Source of the DNA: a virus
Strand: one strand, 5' to 3'
Length of the DNA stretch: 48,808 bases
Virus record (IMG/VR): IMGVR_UViG_3300030389_003683
Coordinates: 1 to 48,808 of that record
Each line of letters starts with the position of its first letter. Position 1 is the first letter of the stretch. The notes beneath the pieces were generated by a model that saw nothing but the letters and a program-made list of their open reading frames with translations, made no database searches and was not told the DNA's origin. A program made the position numbers and the translations under genes. Positions 41,633-48,509 of this stretch are shown in pieces.

Positions 41633-42291
41633 ATTTTATTTGAGTCATCTGGTGGGTTTTGTATTTCATAAAACATTTTATCTGTATCCTCTGTTATCCA
41701 GTCTTTGTTTTCAACCGACCAATAAGTTGTCTGAACTTTGTAATCGGGCCACTCTCTAGAAACAGTATAATTAGACACGTTCCATAAAATCCTATTATTA
41801 GGCTGAGCTGCAAAATTGCCGTTATCAAGAGCCAAAATATGATGACACTTGTGCTCATCAGGTATTTCAGAGTGTTCAGTATCAATTTCATTAACCTCTG
41901 GAGTAGCCCAGTCAATAGTGAAAAGATATTCTCCATGATAAAATTTTTTGTCTAATCCTAAATATTTACCTTTTTGACCACCTAAAAAATCAAACTCAGT
42001 GCAACTAGGGTAATAGCTAAAACTATTCCACAGCTCAAGCTCTTCCACTCGCATATCGGGCACAGAGGGTCTCTCAAATGATTTTTGAAAAAACGCTGAA
42101 ATAGGCAATCTCCAATAACAAGCCCCGTTCGGTAGCATGCAATGGAATAAGAGGGCACGACCTGTAATACCTGCCATAGCGAAGATAACACAGTCCATGT
42201 CTTGTCCTTTATATTTTTCATCCATGTCATAAAGATACTCCTTTCGTACTTTTGCATAAATTGTTGGTATATTAATATTTAAGTATGCCAT
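41629..42291 (-). CDS. Conserved phage protein in lysis cassette, unknown function
   Basis: A 220-residue protein, beginning AYLNINIPTIYAKVRKEYLYD, with GRALLFHCMLPNGACYWRLPI (about residues 44-64) and TEFDFLGGQKGKYL. Many Tyr/Trp/Phe and a beta-rich pattern are seen. I recall this family from marine phages beside the lysis genes, where it has no established function. There is no membrane segment. It overlaps the peptidase gene and the preceding small gene. Confidence 0.65.
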   Translation of the reverse strand: MAYLNINIPTIYAKVRKEYLYDMDEKYKGQDMDCVIFAMAGITGRALLFHCMLPNGACYWRLPISAFFQKSFERPSVPDMRVEELELWNSFSYYPSCTEFDFLGGQKGKYLGLDKKFYHGEYLFTIDWATPEVNEIDTEHSEIPDEHKCHHILALDNGNFAAQPNNRILWNVSNYTVSREWPDYKVQTTYWSVENKDWITEDTDKMFYEIQNPPDDSNKI

Positions 42292-42500
42292 CAGTCAAGT
42301 ATAAGCTTTTTAATAGATTTTTCACCCATATAAATTTCTGTTTCAGCTTTACTTTTAATACATTTATAAGTTACATTTGGCGTAAATTGTCTTTCAGCAT
42401 GACGCTTTCCACGAAGACATGAAGCCATGTTATCTTGGATACGATGCTCCTTGATCTCTGCTCCTACAAACATAATTAGGGCGACCACAGTCTCAATCAT
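42291..42500 (-). CDS. Small protein with N-terminal membrane segment
   Basis: A 69-residue protein. Residues 1-14 (MIETVVALIMFVGA) are hydrophobic and followed by a charged Lys/Arg/His-rich part (ASCLRGKRHAERQF), so it may be membrane-attached. GAGG precedes the ATG at 42500, which overlaps the end of the 26-residue membrane gene. In the lysis cassette it could be a holin or regulator, without direct evidence. Confidence 0.6.
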   Translation of the reverse strand: MIETVVALIMFVGAEIKEHRIQDNMASCLRGKRHAERQFTPNVTYKCIKSKAETEIYMGEKSIKKLILD

Positions 42501-42573
42501 ATTTCCTCACATAAATTAAAATAAATAATATTATTATTGAAAATGCAATACCTATAAAAAATAAATTAATCAT
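42493..42573 (-). CDS. 26-residue single-pass membrane peptide
   Basis: A very short gene. Its product is a membrane helix (residues 4-21, rich in Ile, Leu, Phe) ending in VRKYD. The ATG overlaps the stop of the preceding coiled-coil gene as ATGA (42570-42573), and its 3' end overlaps the start of the next gene by 8 bases. This placement, between overlapping neighbours in a lysis cassette, makes it a holin-like candidate. It is too small to call by homology. Confidence 0.55.
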   Translation of the reverse strand: MINLFFIGIAFSIIILFILIYVRKYD

Positions 42574-42992
42574 TGACCACTTCCATTTTTATAAACAATC
42601 TCCCTATTTTTATCTTTAAGCTCTTCGATATCTATTAGAGCTTTATCAAGTTGTTTTCTTATAAATTCTATATTAACTTTATTATGCATTCCATCTTCAA
42701 TAGCTTTGTTTAAACGATCTACGGACTTATACAAATCCTCCACTAACATGTAGAGCTCTTGTTCTCCAGATGATTGACCTAATTGTCCCCTAGGATATTT
42801 GATTCTAAACTCAGAGTTAGCTTCTAAATCTTTAGTCATCAACTCTAATTGAGTTGACATTTTGTTTTGCTTTTCAATAATACCGAAATAAGCCCAGGTG
42901 CCAATCGAGACCATGATGATCAGACTAGCAACCGTCTTCATAGGCATCTGCACGGCTGCCTCCTCCGATAACTTGAGTGGCTTATTGGACAT
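42570..42992 (-). CDS. Membrane-anchored coiled-coil protein (holin or inner-membrane spanin candidate)
   Basis: A 140-residue protein. A single membrane helix lies at about residues 20-39 (TVASLIIMVSIGTWAYFGII) and a coiled coil follows (about 40-140) with a PRGQLG turn. The N-terminus starts MSNKPLKLSEEAAVQMPMK. The ATG at 42992 has GGAGG five bases upstream, so the longer GTG start at 43004 is unlikely. I recall this arrangement from marine phages next to M15 endolysins. One membrane helix with a long periplasmic coiled coil fits an inner-membrane spanin; a class III holin cannot be excluded. Confidence 0.7.
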   Translation of the reverse strand: MSNKPLKLSEEAAVQMPMKTVASLIIMVSIGTWAYFGIIEKQNKMSTQLELMTKDLEANSEFRIKYPRGQLGQSSGEQELYMLVEDLYKSVDRLNKAIEDGMHNKVNIEFIRKQLDKALIDIEELKDKNREIVYKNGSGQ

Positions 42993-43074
42993 GTGGTCCT
43001 CCACAGAGAGCCAAGACAGTTAACATTACAATCAGTATACCTGTAAAATAATAATTCATCTTGGCAGTCTCCAT
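42982..43074 (-). CDS. 30-residue hydrophobic peptide, lipoprotein-like
   Basis: A small gene with AAGGA before the ATG at 43074. The product has a hydrophobic stretch (YYFTGILIVMLTVLALC, residues 8-24) ending in LALC, a loose lipobox-like Cys, then GGPHV. It overlaps the start of the 140-residue coiled-coil gene by 11 bases. An outer-membrane spanin needs a longer tail, so a very small holin or leader peptide is more likely. Confidence 0.5.
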   Translation of the reverse strand: METAKMNYYFTGILIVMLTVLALCGGPHVQ

Positions 43075-43079
43075 AAAAA

Positions 43080-43157
43080 TTATCCTTTAAGCCAATTATG
43101 TATTTTTATAAATGGCCATTTTATCCAACGCCAAATATCTTTAAGTATTTTTTTCAT
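43080..43157 (-). CDS. 25-residue Trp/Lys-rich amphipathic peptide
   Basis: A very short gene with a clear ribosome binding site (GAGGT five bases before the ATG at 43157). The peptide has four Trp and many Lys/Ile (MKKILKDIWRWIKWPFIKI at residues 1-19), an amphipathic, cationic pattern like membrane-active peptides. It overlaps the end of the Cys-rich gene by 17 bases. Membrane disruption during lysis is suggested by composition and by the cassette, not demonstrated. Confidence 0.6.
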   Translation of the reverse strand: MKKILKDIWRWIKWPFIKIHNWLKG

Positions 43158-43272
43158 CTTTTACCTCTTTGCATAAACATTCAGAACAAGTGCATAAATC
43201 ACCATCATAATGATGTGCGTGAAGCTCTTCATCGCAATGACAATCACAGTGGCAATTTTCACACTTAGACAT
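43141..43272 (-). CDS. 43-residue Cys/His-rich metal-binding peptide
   Basis: A small gene beginning right after the stop of the gene at 43274-43579 (TAA, one base, ATG). The peptide has nine Cys and five His in 43 residues, in CENCHCDCHC (4-13) and CTCSECLC (27-34), with an acidic linker between and a basic end. The spacing suggests two metal clusters, as in metallothioneins, or a small redox protein; no exact family match is claimed. The ribosome binding site is weak, but coupling to the gene upstream is possible. Confidence 0.6.
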   Translation of the reverse strand: MSKCENCHCDCHCDEELHAHHYDGDLCTCSECLCKEVKDEKNT

Positions 43273-43273
43273 T

Positions 43274-43579
43274 TTACTTACTATGAAATACAGTAGCAGA
43301 TTTTACGTGTTCTGTAGTAAAACTAGCATGTACATCAGTTTCAAAAAGAATAGGTCCTGGGAAATTAATAGTTAAACCACCTACAGCTGCAGGTGTTTTT
43401 ACTTTAAATTTTAAAGTTCCACCAGACCCTCCATCTCTTAGATGAAAATCACCAGATGTTGTACCGCTATCTAAATAAACTCCAAAGACTCTTGTTCTAC
43501 CAGACCTGATAGTGGTTGCCTCGGCGTTTGTATTTGTAGACGATATATCTTCGGCAGATCCAAAAATATTTGCTGACAT
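43274..43579 (-). CDS. Minor structural protein (putative)
   Basis: A 101-residue Gly/Ser/Thr/Phe-rich beta protein (LKFKVKTPAAVGGLTINFPGP near residues 56-76) with no motif of an enzyme. A composition like head decoration or fibre-tip proteins is seen. Its ribosome binding site (AGGAG, five bases before the ATG) lies downstream of a very stable hairpin, described separately. It is immediately followed by the Cys-rich peptide gene. Confidence 0.65.
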   Translation of the reverse strand: MSANIFGSAEDISSTNTNAEATTIRSGRTRVFGVYLDSGTTSGDFHLRDGGSGGTLKFKVKTPAAVGGLTINFPGPILFETDVHASFTTEHVKSATVFHSK

Positions 43580-43584
43580 AGTTT

Positions 43585-43615
43585 CTCCTTTTTATAGGAG
43601 CCCCGAAGGGCCCCT
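43585..43615 (-). promoter_or_regulatory. UUCG hairpin with alternative anti-Shine-Dalgarno pairing
   Basis: On the minus strand AGGGGCCC (43608-43615), a TTCG tetraloop and GGGCTCCT (43596-43603) form an 8-bp stem with one G-U pair. The end of the 3' arm, CTCCT (43596-43600), is also complementary to AGGAG (43585-43589), the ribosome binding site of the gene at 43274-43579. Pairing of CTCCT upstream or downstream would free or hide that site. Confidence 0.5.
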
Positions 43616-43622
43616 TTAGTTA

Positions 43623-44087
43623 TTAATCAGTATGATTTCTTGCTTGTGAGTAAACAACACATACTCTAGCTTTTCCAGCACTTGATGCTGATCCAGATGG
43701 AATATATTTTGCCGCTATACGAACGTCAGTATCACCAACATTTTTCCATGCAAGACATTGAGCAGTAGCTCCAAGAGCAACCGTTCCTAATGTTCCTACT
43801 TCAGCATTATCAATAAATTTGTCTGAATCACCTACAATACCAACATCTAATTTATTAGATGTACCAGCATTGAAAGCCACTTCAACATTAACAAAAATAT
43901 TTTTAATGTGTGATTTAGCAGGGATTACTACTGTCTCACTTGTATCAGTTGTATCAGTGTTTGAAATGTGAAATGATTGCACCATTAATACATGTCCCTG
44001 ATTAGCAACATCTGATCCAACAGTAGTTCCCGTTGTGTCTTTTATCGTTCCCGCTTTTATCGGTCCCGAAAATGTAGTTGTAGCCAT
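43623..44087 (-). CDS. Structural protein downstream of the capsid gene
   Basis: A 154-residue beta-rich protein with Ser/Thr/Asn/Asp strings (SNTDTTDTSETVVIP, GTSNKLDVGIVGDSDKF). Typical of capsid-stabilising or decoration proteins. AGGAGG precedes the ATG at 44087. It lies between the capsid gene terminator and the gene at 43274, and a structured hairpin (44109-44147) lies in its leader. The family is not recognised. Confidence 0.7.
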   Translation of the reverse strand: MATTTFSGPIKAGTIKDTTGTTVGSDVANQGHVLMVQSFHISNTDTTDTSETVVIPAKSHIKNIFVNVEVAFNAGTSNKLDVGIVGDSDKFIDNAEVGTLGTVALGATAQCLAWKNVGDTDVRIAAKYIPSGSASSAGKARVCVVYSQARNHTD

Positions 44088-44108
44088 AATTATCCTCCTA
44101 GTATAAAA

Positions 44109-44147
44109 AGCATAGTCTCTAGGCCGTCCACTATACGGGTCTATGCT
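44109..44147 (-). promoter_or_regulatory. Nested hairpin in mRNA leader
   Basis: AGCATAG (44109-44115) and CTATGCT (44141-44147) form an outer 7-bp stem enclosing a CCGT/ACGG hairpin (near 44124-44138). On the minus strand the sequence continues with TTTTTATAC, so it might also act as a weak terminator. CTAGG in the stem-loop (44119-44123) could alternatively pair with CCTAG (44097-44101) next to the ribosome binding site of the gene at 43623-44087. Confidence 0.4.
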
Positions 44148-44179
44148 CTAATTAATTGTATAGTGTTTTAAATATACAT

Positions 44180-44212
44180 AAAAAAAGGGGCGAAGTAAAT
44201 ACTCCGCCCCTC
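44180..44212 (-). terminator. Intrinsic terminator after the capsid gene
   Basis: On the minus strand a GC-rich hairpin, AGGGGCG-G-AGT, loop, ACT-T-CGCCCCT (44186-44211), is followed directly by seven T bases. This lies about 30 bases after the capsid gene stop. It is the clearest intrinsic terminator of the window and probably reduces transcription of downstream genes below that of the capsid gene. Confidence 0.85.
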
Positions 44213-44240
44213 TTTATCTTTTTAAGCTTGATTAATCGGC

Positions 44241-45152
44241 TTAACTTGATCCTGATGAACCAAATACACATCTAGGGTCTGAGAATCCAAAAGAATATCT
44301 CTCTCTAGCTTTGTATCTGACATTACCAGTATCAAAGTCACCTTCCATCGCAGTTCTTAGTGGTGATCTGACAAAATGTTTAAAGCCATTAGGTGCATCA
44401 GTGATGATAAAGAAAGCATTCACGTCATTTAAGAAGTGATTTACTCTGTAGCCTTCTGGAATCATATTCATGTTATTAATAGCGTTTATGTCATTGTCAG
44501 CAGTTCCAACTCTTAGCGGCGATTTTAGGATTCTTTCAGCAGTAAACTGTAATTCTTTTGGAATTATTAGTTTTCTACCTTGCATCGCTATTCTTAAGCC
44601 TCTTTCATCGATAAATGCAGCAATTTTAATTAATGCATCCTCTAATGAAGTTTCACTTAAGTCCGCTTGTGTTGAAAACGTGTTCACCAAGCTATTACCA
44701 GAAATAGTTGGGTGATCGGTAGCACATAAAGGCTTACCGTCTCCACCTAACTGTGAAGTGCTGAATGCATTATTAAGAATTTCTGCACCCTTCACTTGTT
44801 TGGTATTTGCCATGGATCTCGCCAACGCTCTTGCGTAACGATTACCGAGTCTGTCATACAAGTTATCTTCAATTGCTTCTTCAGTAATTGCAAATGCTAG
44901 TGCAACAGTTTGGTGTGTATATCTTGATGTGAATACTTCTTTCGCATCATCGAATACAACCGATGCACCCTCAGCTTTGGTGCTTGCGCTACCAAATCCT
45001 GAAAGCATTACTTCTTCTTCAAAAGCTCTGTCTGATGTTTCTTGTGTGAAGATTTCAGCAGTCTCGTTCTCGTATCTGTCATACTCTAGTCCGAATAGTG
45101 CATTCAGACCAGGCTCTAGTTCTTTAACTAGCTGTGCTCTTGATATTGCCAT
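44241..45152 (-). CDS. Major capsid protein, Mu gpT-like
   Basis: A 303-residue HK97-fold-type capsid protein resembling the Mu gpT group. A conserved N-terminal arm (MAISRAQLVKELEPGLNALFG), the segments RYARALARSMANTKQVKGAEILNNAF (about 105-130) and DGKPLCATDHPT (about 137-149), and the C-terminal RYSFGFSDPRCVFGS agree with that family. The scaffold (46296) and decoration-type genes lie upstream, and a strong terminator follows. It is shorter than most Mu gpT proteins. Capsid role is well supported by context. Confidence 0.85.
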   Translation of the reverse strand: MAISRAQLVKELEPGLNALFGLEYDRYENETAEIFTQETSDRAFEEEVMLSGFGSASTKAEGASVVFDDAKEVFTSRYTHQTVALAFAITEEAIEDNLYDRLGNRYARALARSMANTKQVKGAEILNNAFSTSQLGGDGKPLCATDHPTISGNSLVNTFSTQADLSETSLEDALIKIAAFIDERGLRIAMQGRKLIIPKELQFTAERILKSPLRVGTADNDINAINNMNMIPEGYRVNHFLNDVNAFFIITDAPNGFKHFVRSPLRTAMEGDFDTGNVRYKARERYSFGFSDPRCVFGSSGSS

Positions 45153-45168
45153 AATCTATATACTCCTA

Positions 45169-45750
45169 TTACGATTGACCTACAGTACCAGACTTGTACG
45201 AGTGGTTGTTGATTACTACTAGAACGTCTACGCCTGAAGCGGCCGCAATGTCTGAGTTTGAAGGATCCTGTGAAATATCAACAGCTTTCAATTGAAAAGT
45301 TGAAGATGAATCAGCAGTAGCCACATCGAGACTCACTCTTGATTGACCAGATAAAGTATCACCAGCTGTTGCATTCGTTTTATAGTTTGCAAACAAGTGA
45401 GATACTGTAAATGTTGCGTCTGCATTAATTTCAAACACAACGTCTGGACCGTCAATAACTTGAGCCACAATGTCATTCGCAGAAATCGAGCCTGGATAGA
45501 AGTTCTTAAATGTCGGTTTTTGAGTTGTCGGATCAGTGTAGAACACTCCGTTGAAAACACCAACTAATGGGTTATCAGTTGCTCCAGCTCTTTCGATTGT
45601 ACCGTCAGCCTTCGTTTTAACTAAATCACCCTGAAATATCGCAGTCGCATAATTCTTAAGAATACGATATCTGTTTTGTGCTCCATTGTACGGAGTTCCA
45701 TCTAACTGTCTAGCAGGTCTCAAACCGAAATTGCCAGTGTCGTTTGCCAT
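45169..45750 (-). CDS. Head structural protein (putative decoration protein)
   Basis: A 193-residue beta-rich protein, rich in Asp, Asn, Thr and Val. The N-terminal DTGNFGLRPARQLDGTPYNGAQNRY pattern is common in proteins encoded immediately upstream of phage capsid genes. There is no signal or membrane segment. It lies 17 bases from the capsid gene, so it is produced with it, and a capsid-stabilising role is the best inference. Confidence 0.7.
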   Translation of the reverse strand: MANDTGNFGLRPARQLDGTPYNGAQNRYRILKNYATAIFQGDLVKTKADGTIERAGATDNPLVGVFNGVFYTDPTTQKPTFKNFYPGSISANDIVAQVIDGPDVVFEINADATFTVSHLFANYKTNATAGDTLSGQSRVSLDVATADSSSTFQLKAVDISQDPSNSDIAAASGVDVLVVINNHSYKSGTVGQS

Positions 45751-45810
45751 CGTTTTTAGTCCTCTACTTAGTTAGTTGTTAGTTTTATCTTTGTAGTGAT
45801 AACAAAAAAA

Positions 45811-46287
45811 TTATTTTTTTGAACCACCACCAAAGGTTACCCTTGATTGCCTTTCAATATTGATAGGCATCTCAGGACGCTGCTCCTTCATAAGATCATT
45901 ATCAACCGCTTGTATTTGTTCGCGAGTTTTAGTCTCGAAATATTCTTTCCGCGATTGCATGACCTCTTCCGGTATCCTTGCAAGCAAATGGCCACCAACC
46001 CCGATGATCCCTTGGTGTTTACCTTCCTGAATCGTTGGATAATCGTGAGGACCTATCTCTTTGAGAACGGTCTCTGCTCTCACAAATTCCCAACCTTCCC
46101 TCAATGCTTTAGAGACGTTTGCAGAATCCATGAAACCCATGGTCTCTGCTCTAATCCATCTCTGAACCATTCCCTGAGGAGCAGGTGGAGCATCTAAACT
46201 TGATGGAGGAGCCCAATCTGTTTTTCTTTTTGTTTTAGATCGCATTTCAGACTCGCGCGATGACGTTTTATTTTTATCTTTTTCCAT
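45811..46287 (-). CDS. Conserved virion-region protein
   Basis: A 158-residue basic/acidic helical protein with a Lys/Arg/Ser-rich start, MVQRWIRAETMGFMDSANVSKALREGWEFVR in the middle (about 40-70), and a GGGSKK end. This pattern recurs between scaffold and capsid genes of marine phages; the function is not established. The 60-bp gap before the next gene holds only its leader. Confidence 0.65.
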   Translation of the reverse strand: MEKDKNKTSSRESEMRSKTKRKTDWAPPSSLDAPPAPQGMVQRWIRAETMGFMDSANVSKALREGWEFVRAETVLKEIGPHDYPTIQEGKHQGIIGVGGHLLARIPEEVMQSRKEYFETKTREQIQAVDNDLMKEQRPEMPINIERQSRVTFGGGSKK

Positions 46288-46295
46288 ATTTTCTC

Positions 46296-47246
46296 CTATT
46301 TAACGTATTTCGCGTATTCCTCTAGTGGCACCCCTAATTTTTTAGCTATCGCTACCTGTGATTTGGTGAGTCTCACAGTCTTGCGTCCACTTTGGTTACG
46401 CACTGCAGGTGCAACGGTTTGGACGGGTCTCCTTTGCGCCTGATTTTGACCAAACTTTTGAGGAAAATATCCTCTTATTTGTTTGTCCAATTCATTATAA
46501 TACTCATCTGAGTCTCCTTCAACCCCACTTCTTATCAAATTTTCATGAATAGCCATTGCAGCATTGTGCATAACTGGGTCTTCATTAAACCAAGAGTTTT
46601 CGTCCACCCATTTTTGTGCTTTATAACTTGGTATTGCTTGATTCTGAGGTGTTTGAGTCTCAGGTGGAATCATTGAGTCATCCGGTTTTTTTGACTCTTG
46701 TTCCTTTACAAACTTTGTTTGAGCTAATCTTTCTTTCTCAATAGCAACTTGTGTTAGCTTTTGATTTGCTTCAACAATTGATTTTGCGTCTTGATTTTCA
46801 ATTGCTCTCTGTAACAAAGTATTTGCAGTAGTTTCATCATTAACTAATCTTTTTTCAAACTCATTTAAGTAGTTCTCCTCCATTTTAGGATATTGACTCT
46901 TAAATTTTGTTACCTCTGATTTTAAACCTTGTGCATATTGTAGTGCTGCCTCAGCTCTTCTATCAGCTTCTCTTCTAGCCTTAGTTAATTGATTAATTCT
47001 TTTTTGAACACTATCTGATGCTTTTGTTAAATCAAAACCATCATCTTGTCTTTGTTTGTCTTCAACAATATCAATTGGTGTTTTATCTCTAATGATTTCA
47101 GAACCCTCTTGTTCAATCTGTTCTTTTTGAAGATTGACATCTTTAGACTCTGTTTCCATTTTTGCAGGCTCTACATCAATGGTTTCTGGTTTTACATCAT
47201 CTGTATCTAAATCAACTTCAACATCATTTTTACTTATTTCTGCCAT
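46296..47246 (-). CDS. Scaffolding protein (putative)
   Basis: A 316-residue protein, strongly charged and helical. Residues 1-80 are Asp/Glu-rich, residues 80-185 form long coiled coils (ARREADRRAEAALQYAQ), a flexible Pro/Gln-rich middle follows, and the basic C-terminus reads VRLTKSQVAIAKKLGVPLEEYAKYVK. Scaffold proteins of tailed phages have this makeup, with a basic capsid-binding C-terminus, and lie just upstream of the capsid gene. The call rests on composition and position. Confidence 0.75.
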   Translation of the reverse strand: MAEISKNDVEVDLDTDDVKPETIDVEPAKMETESKDVNLQKEQIEQEGSEIIRDKTPIDIVEDKQRQDDGFDLTKASDSVQKRINQLTKARREADRRAEAALQYAQGLKSEVTKFKSQYPKMEENYLNEFEKRLVNDETTANTLLQRAIENQDAKSIVEANQKLTQVAIEKERLAQTKFVKEQESKKPDDSMIPPETQTPQNQAIPSYKAQKWVDENSWFNEDPVMHNAAMAIHENLIRSGVEGDSDEYYNELDKQIRGYFPQKFGQNQAQRRPVQTVAPAVRNQSGRKTVRLTKSQVAIAKKLGVPLEEYAKYVK

Positions 47247-47254
47247 TTGTCCTC

Positions 47255-47707
47255 CTAATATAAATGCAGTATATCCTCAGGATTACTGATTGTTGCGATG
47301 ATCTCATCATCGTTTAATATTCGGACTTCAGCTCCTTCTATTTTAAAACGAGAACCAGCGTATCTGCCGAAGATAATCCAATCACCCTTCTTGCACCACG
47401 CACCAGTTGGAAACTTATCCTTATCCTGGTATGCTAATGGACCAAGTTTTAAAACATATGCACACACTGTTGTCATCTGTATTGTTTCTGCTGTTTGATC
47501 AGAAAGAATAACACCACCTTTAGTTTTTTTAGGACCACTGTATGGTAAAACTAATAATCTATATCCAGTCGGCTCTGGCAATCTCTCTAGGGAGGATTTA
47601 TCAATAGACGTTGGATCTAGAAATAGTTTTTTTACTTCTTCTTGTGATTTATATGCGTTTAATAAAGCAGGTTCATGCTTATTAACTTCAGCTGTCTTCG
47701 TCTTCAT
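47255..47707 (-). CDS. GroES-like co-chaperonin
   Basis: A 150-residue protein with the Cpn10 pattern: GYRLLVLPYSGPKKTKGGVILSD (about residues 47-69, the GroES start and mobile loop), YVLKLGPLAYQDKDKFPTG (about 86-104), GDWIIFGRYAGSRFKIEG, and VRILNDDEIIATI at the C-terminus. It has about 40 extra N-terminal residues compared with bacterial GroES. It should cap host GroEL to fold capsid or scaffold proteins. It is located directly upstream of the scaffold gene. GGAG precedes the ATG. Confidence 0.9.
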   Translation of the reverse strand: MKTKTAEVNKHEPALLNAYKSQEEVKKLFLDPTSIDKSSLERLPEPTGYRLLVLPYSGPKKTKGGVILSDQTAETIQMTTVCAYVLKLGPLAYQDKDKFPTGAWCKKGDWIIFGRYAGSRFKIEGAEVRILNDDEIIATISNPEDILHLY

Positions 47708-47888
47708 TTGGCTCCTGTTTCTTTAGCAGGTCTGTTAAGTCCCTGAGCAGATCCTCATTGGATCTGATTTGCCCTATTATATACTTATACTCCTCAAAGG
47801 TGTCAACACCTAATTTGATCTTCTCCGTTAGAGCATCGGTTTTATCTTTTAGAATTTTTTGAATATATTTTACGGTACCGTAGTCCAC
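47688..47888 (-). CDS. Small helical protein
   Basis: A 66-residue charged helical protein with coiled-coil-like regions (KYIQKILKDKTDALTEKIKLG, then YKYIIGQIRSNEDLLRDLTDLLKKQ). The GTG start at 47888 has GGAG about four bases upstream. It overlaps the co-chaperonin gene by 20 bases and adjoins the 41-residue gene. The function is not known; similar small helical proteins lie in head operons of marine phages. Confidence 0.65.
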   Translation of the reverse strand: MDYGTVKYIQKILKDKTDALTEKIKLGVDTFEEYKYIIGQIRSNEDLLRDLTDLLKKQEPNEDEDS

Positions 47889-47889
47889 A

Positions 47890-48015
47890 CTATCTCCGAT
47901 ATTTCCCTCTCCAATAATTAGCTCTCTCTAATCGTCTTACCCTATATTCGAGGTTGGTATATCTGTAAAATATCTTAAGTTTAAGAAATTTAAAAAAATT
48001 AATTAACACTTCCAT
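47890..48015 (-). CDS. 41-residue basic/aromatic peptide
   Basis: A short gene filling the gap between two head-region genes. The product (FFKFLKLKIFYRYTNLEYRV, then RRLERANYWRGKYRR) is basic, rich in Tyr/Phe/Leu and probably helical. It starts with ATG at 48015, overlapping the end of the upstream gene by 13 bases. The ribosome binding site is poor, so translation would depend on coupling. The function is unknown. Confidence 0.5.
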   Translation of the reverse strand: MEVLINFFKFLKLKIFYRYTNLEYRVRRLERANYWRGKYRR

Positions 48016-48509
48016 CGTCTACGAGCTTGTCTAATTCTTGAATTTGGATCATTTCTTGTTTTTGCACTAGCTCTTTTTAACTGACCAAGCGATCGAGCGC
48101 AATAACTTTTTCTTCTTTTAGCAGCTTTTGATCCTGGCTTAACTTTACCAGTTACAGCTGTTTGTAATTTAGATCCTGGATTCATACGCCTATACGCAGC
48201 CACACCAGCTTTAGTCATACCAGCTCCAGATTTGGTTGGTCTAAAATTTTTTTTATTTCTAGCTGGCATTCCACCTTTTTTAAATTTTTTTTTAAAACCA
48301 ATACCTTTATAATCTTTTGATATATCTATGAATATTTCTGATTTAGGAACCTCATTTGGTAAATATTCTTCATCTAATTTTGCTGCACCAATTCTTATTG
48401 ATGGTCCTTTTCCAGATTTACCAATATTTTTTAAATCTTTACCAGTAAAATACTCTTTACTTTTTGGAGGAGTAAAACCGAAGGCATAACTAATTATGTC
48501 TTTACTCAT
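48003..48509 (-). CDS. DUF6321-like basic head-region protein
   Basis: A 168-residue protein. The last 90 residues (GMTKAGVAAYRRMNPGSKL, then SKAAKRRKSYCARSLGQLK and DPNSRIRQARRRWKC) match a DUF6321-like domain found widely in marine phages. FKKGGMPARNKKNF near residue 77 is one of this genome's KKGG elements. It is highly basic. In related phages the gene lies near terminase and portal genes, though the function is not known. It overlaps the next gene by 4 bases. Confidence 0.75.
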   Translation of the reverse strand: MSKDIISYAFGFTPPKSKEYFTGKDLKNIGKSGKGPSIRIGAAKLDEEYLPNEVPKSEIFIDISKDYKGIGFKKKFKKGGMPARNKKNFRPTKSGAGMTKAGVAAYRRMNPGSKLQTAVTGKVKPGSKAAKRRKSYCARSLGQLKRASAKTRNDPNSRIRQARRRWKC

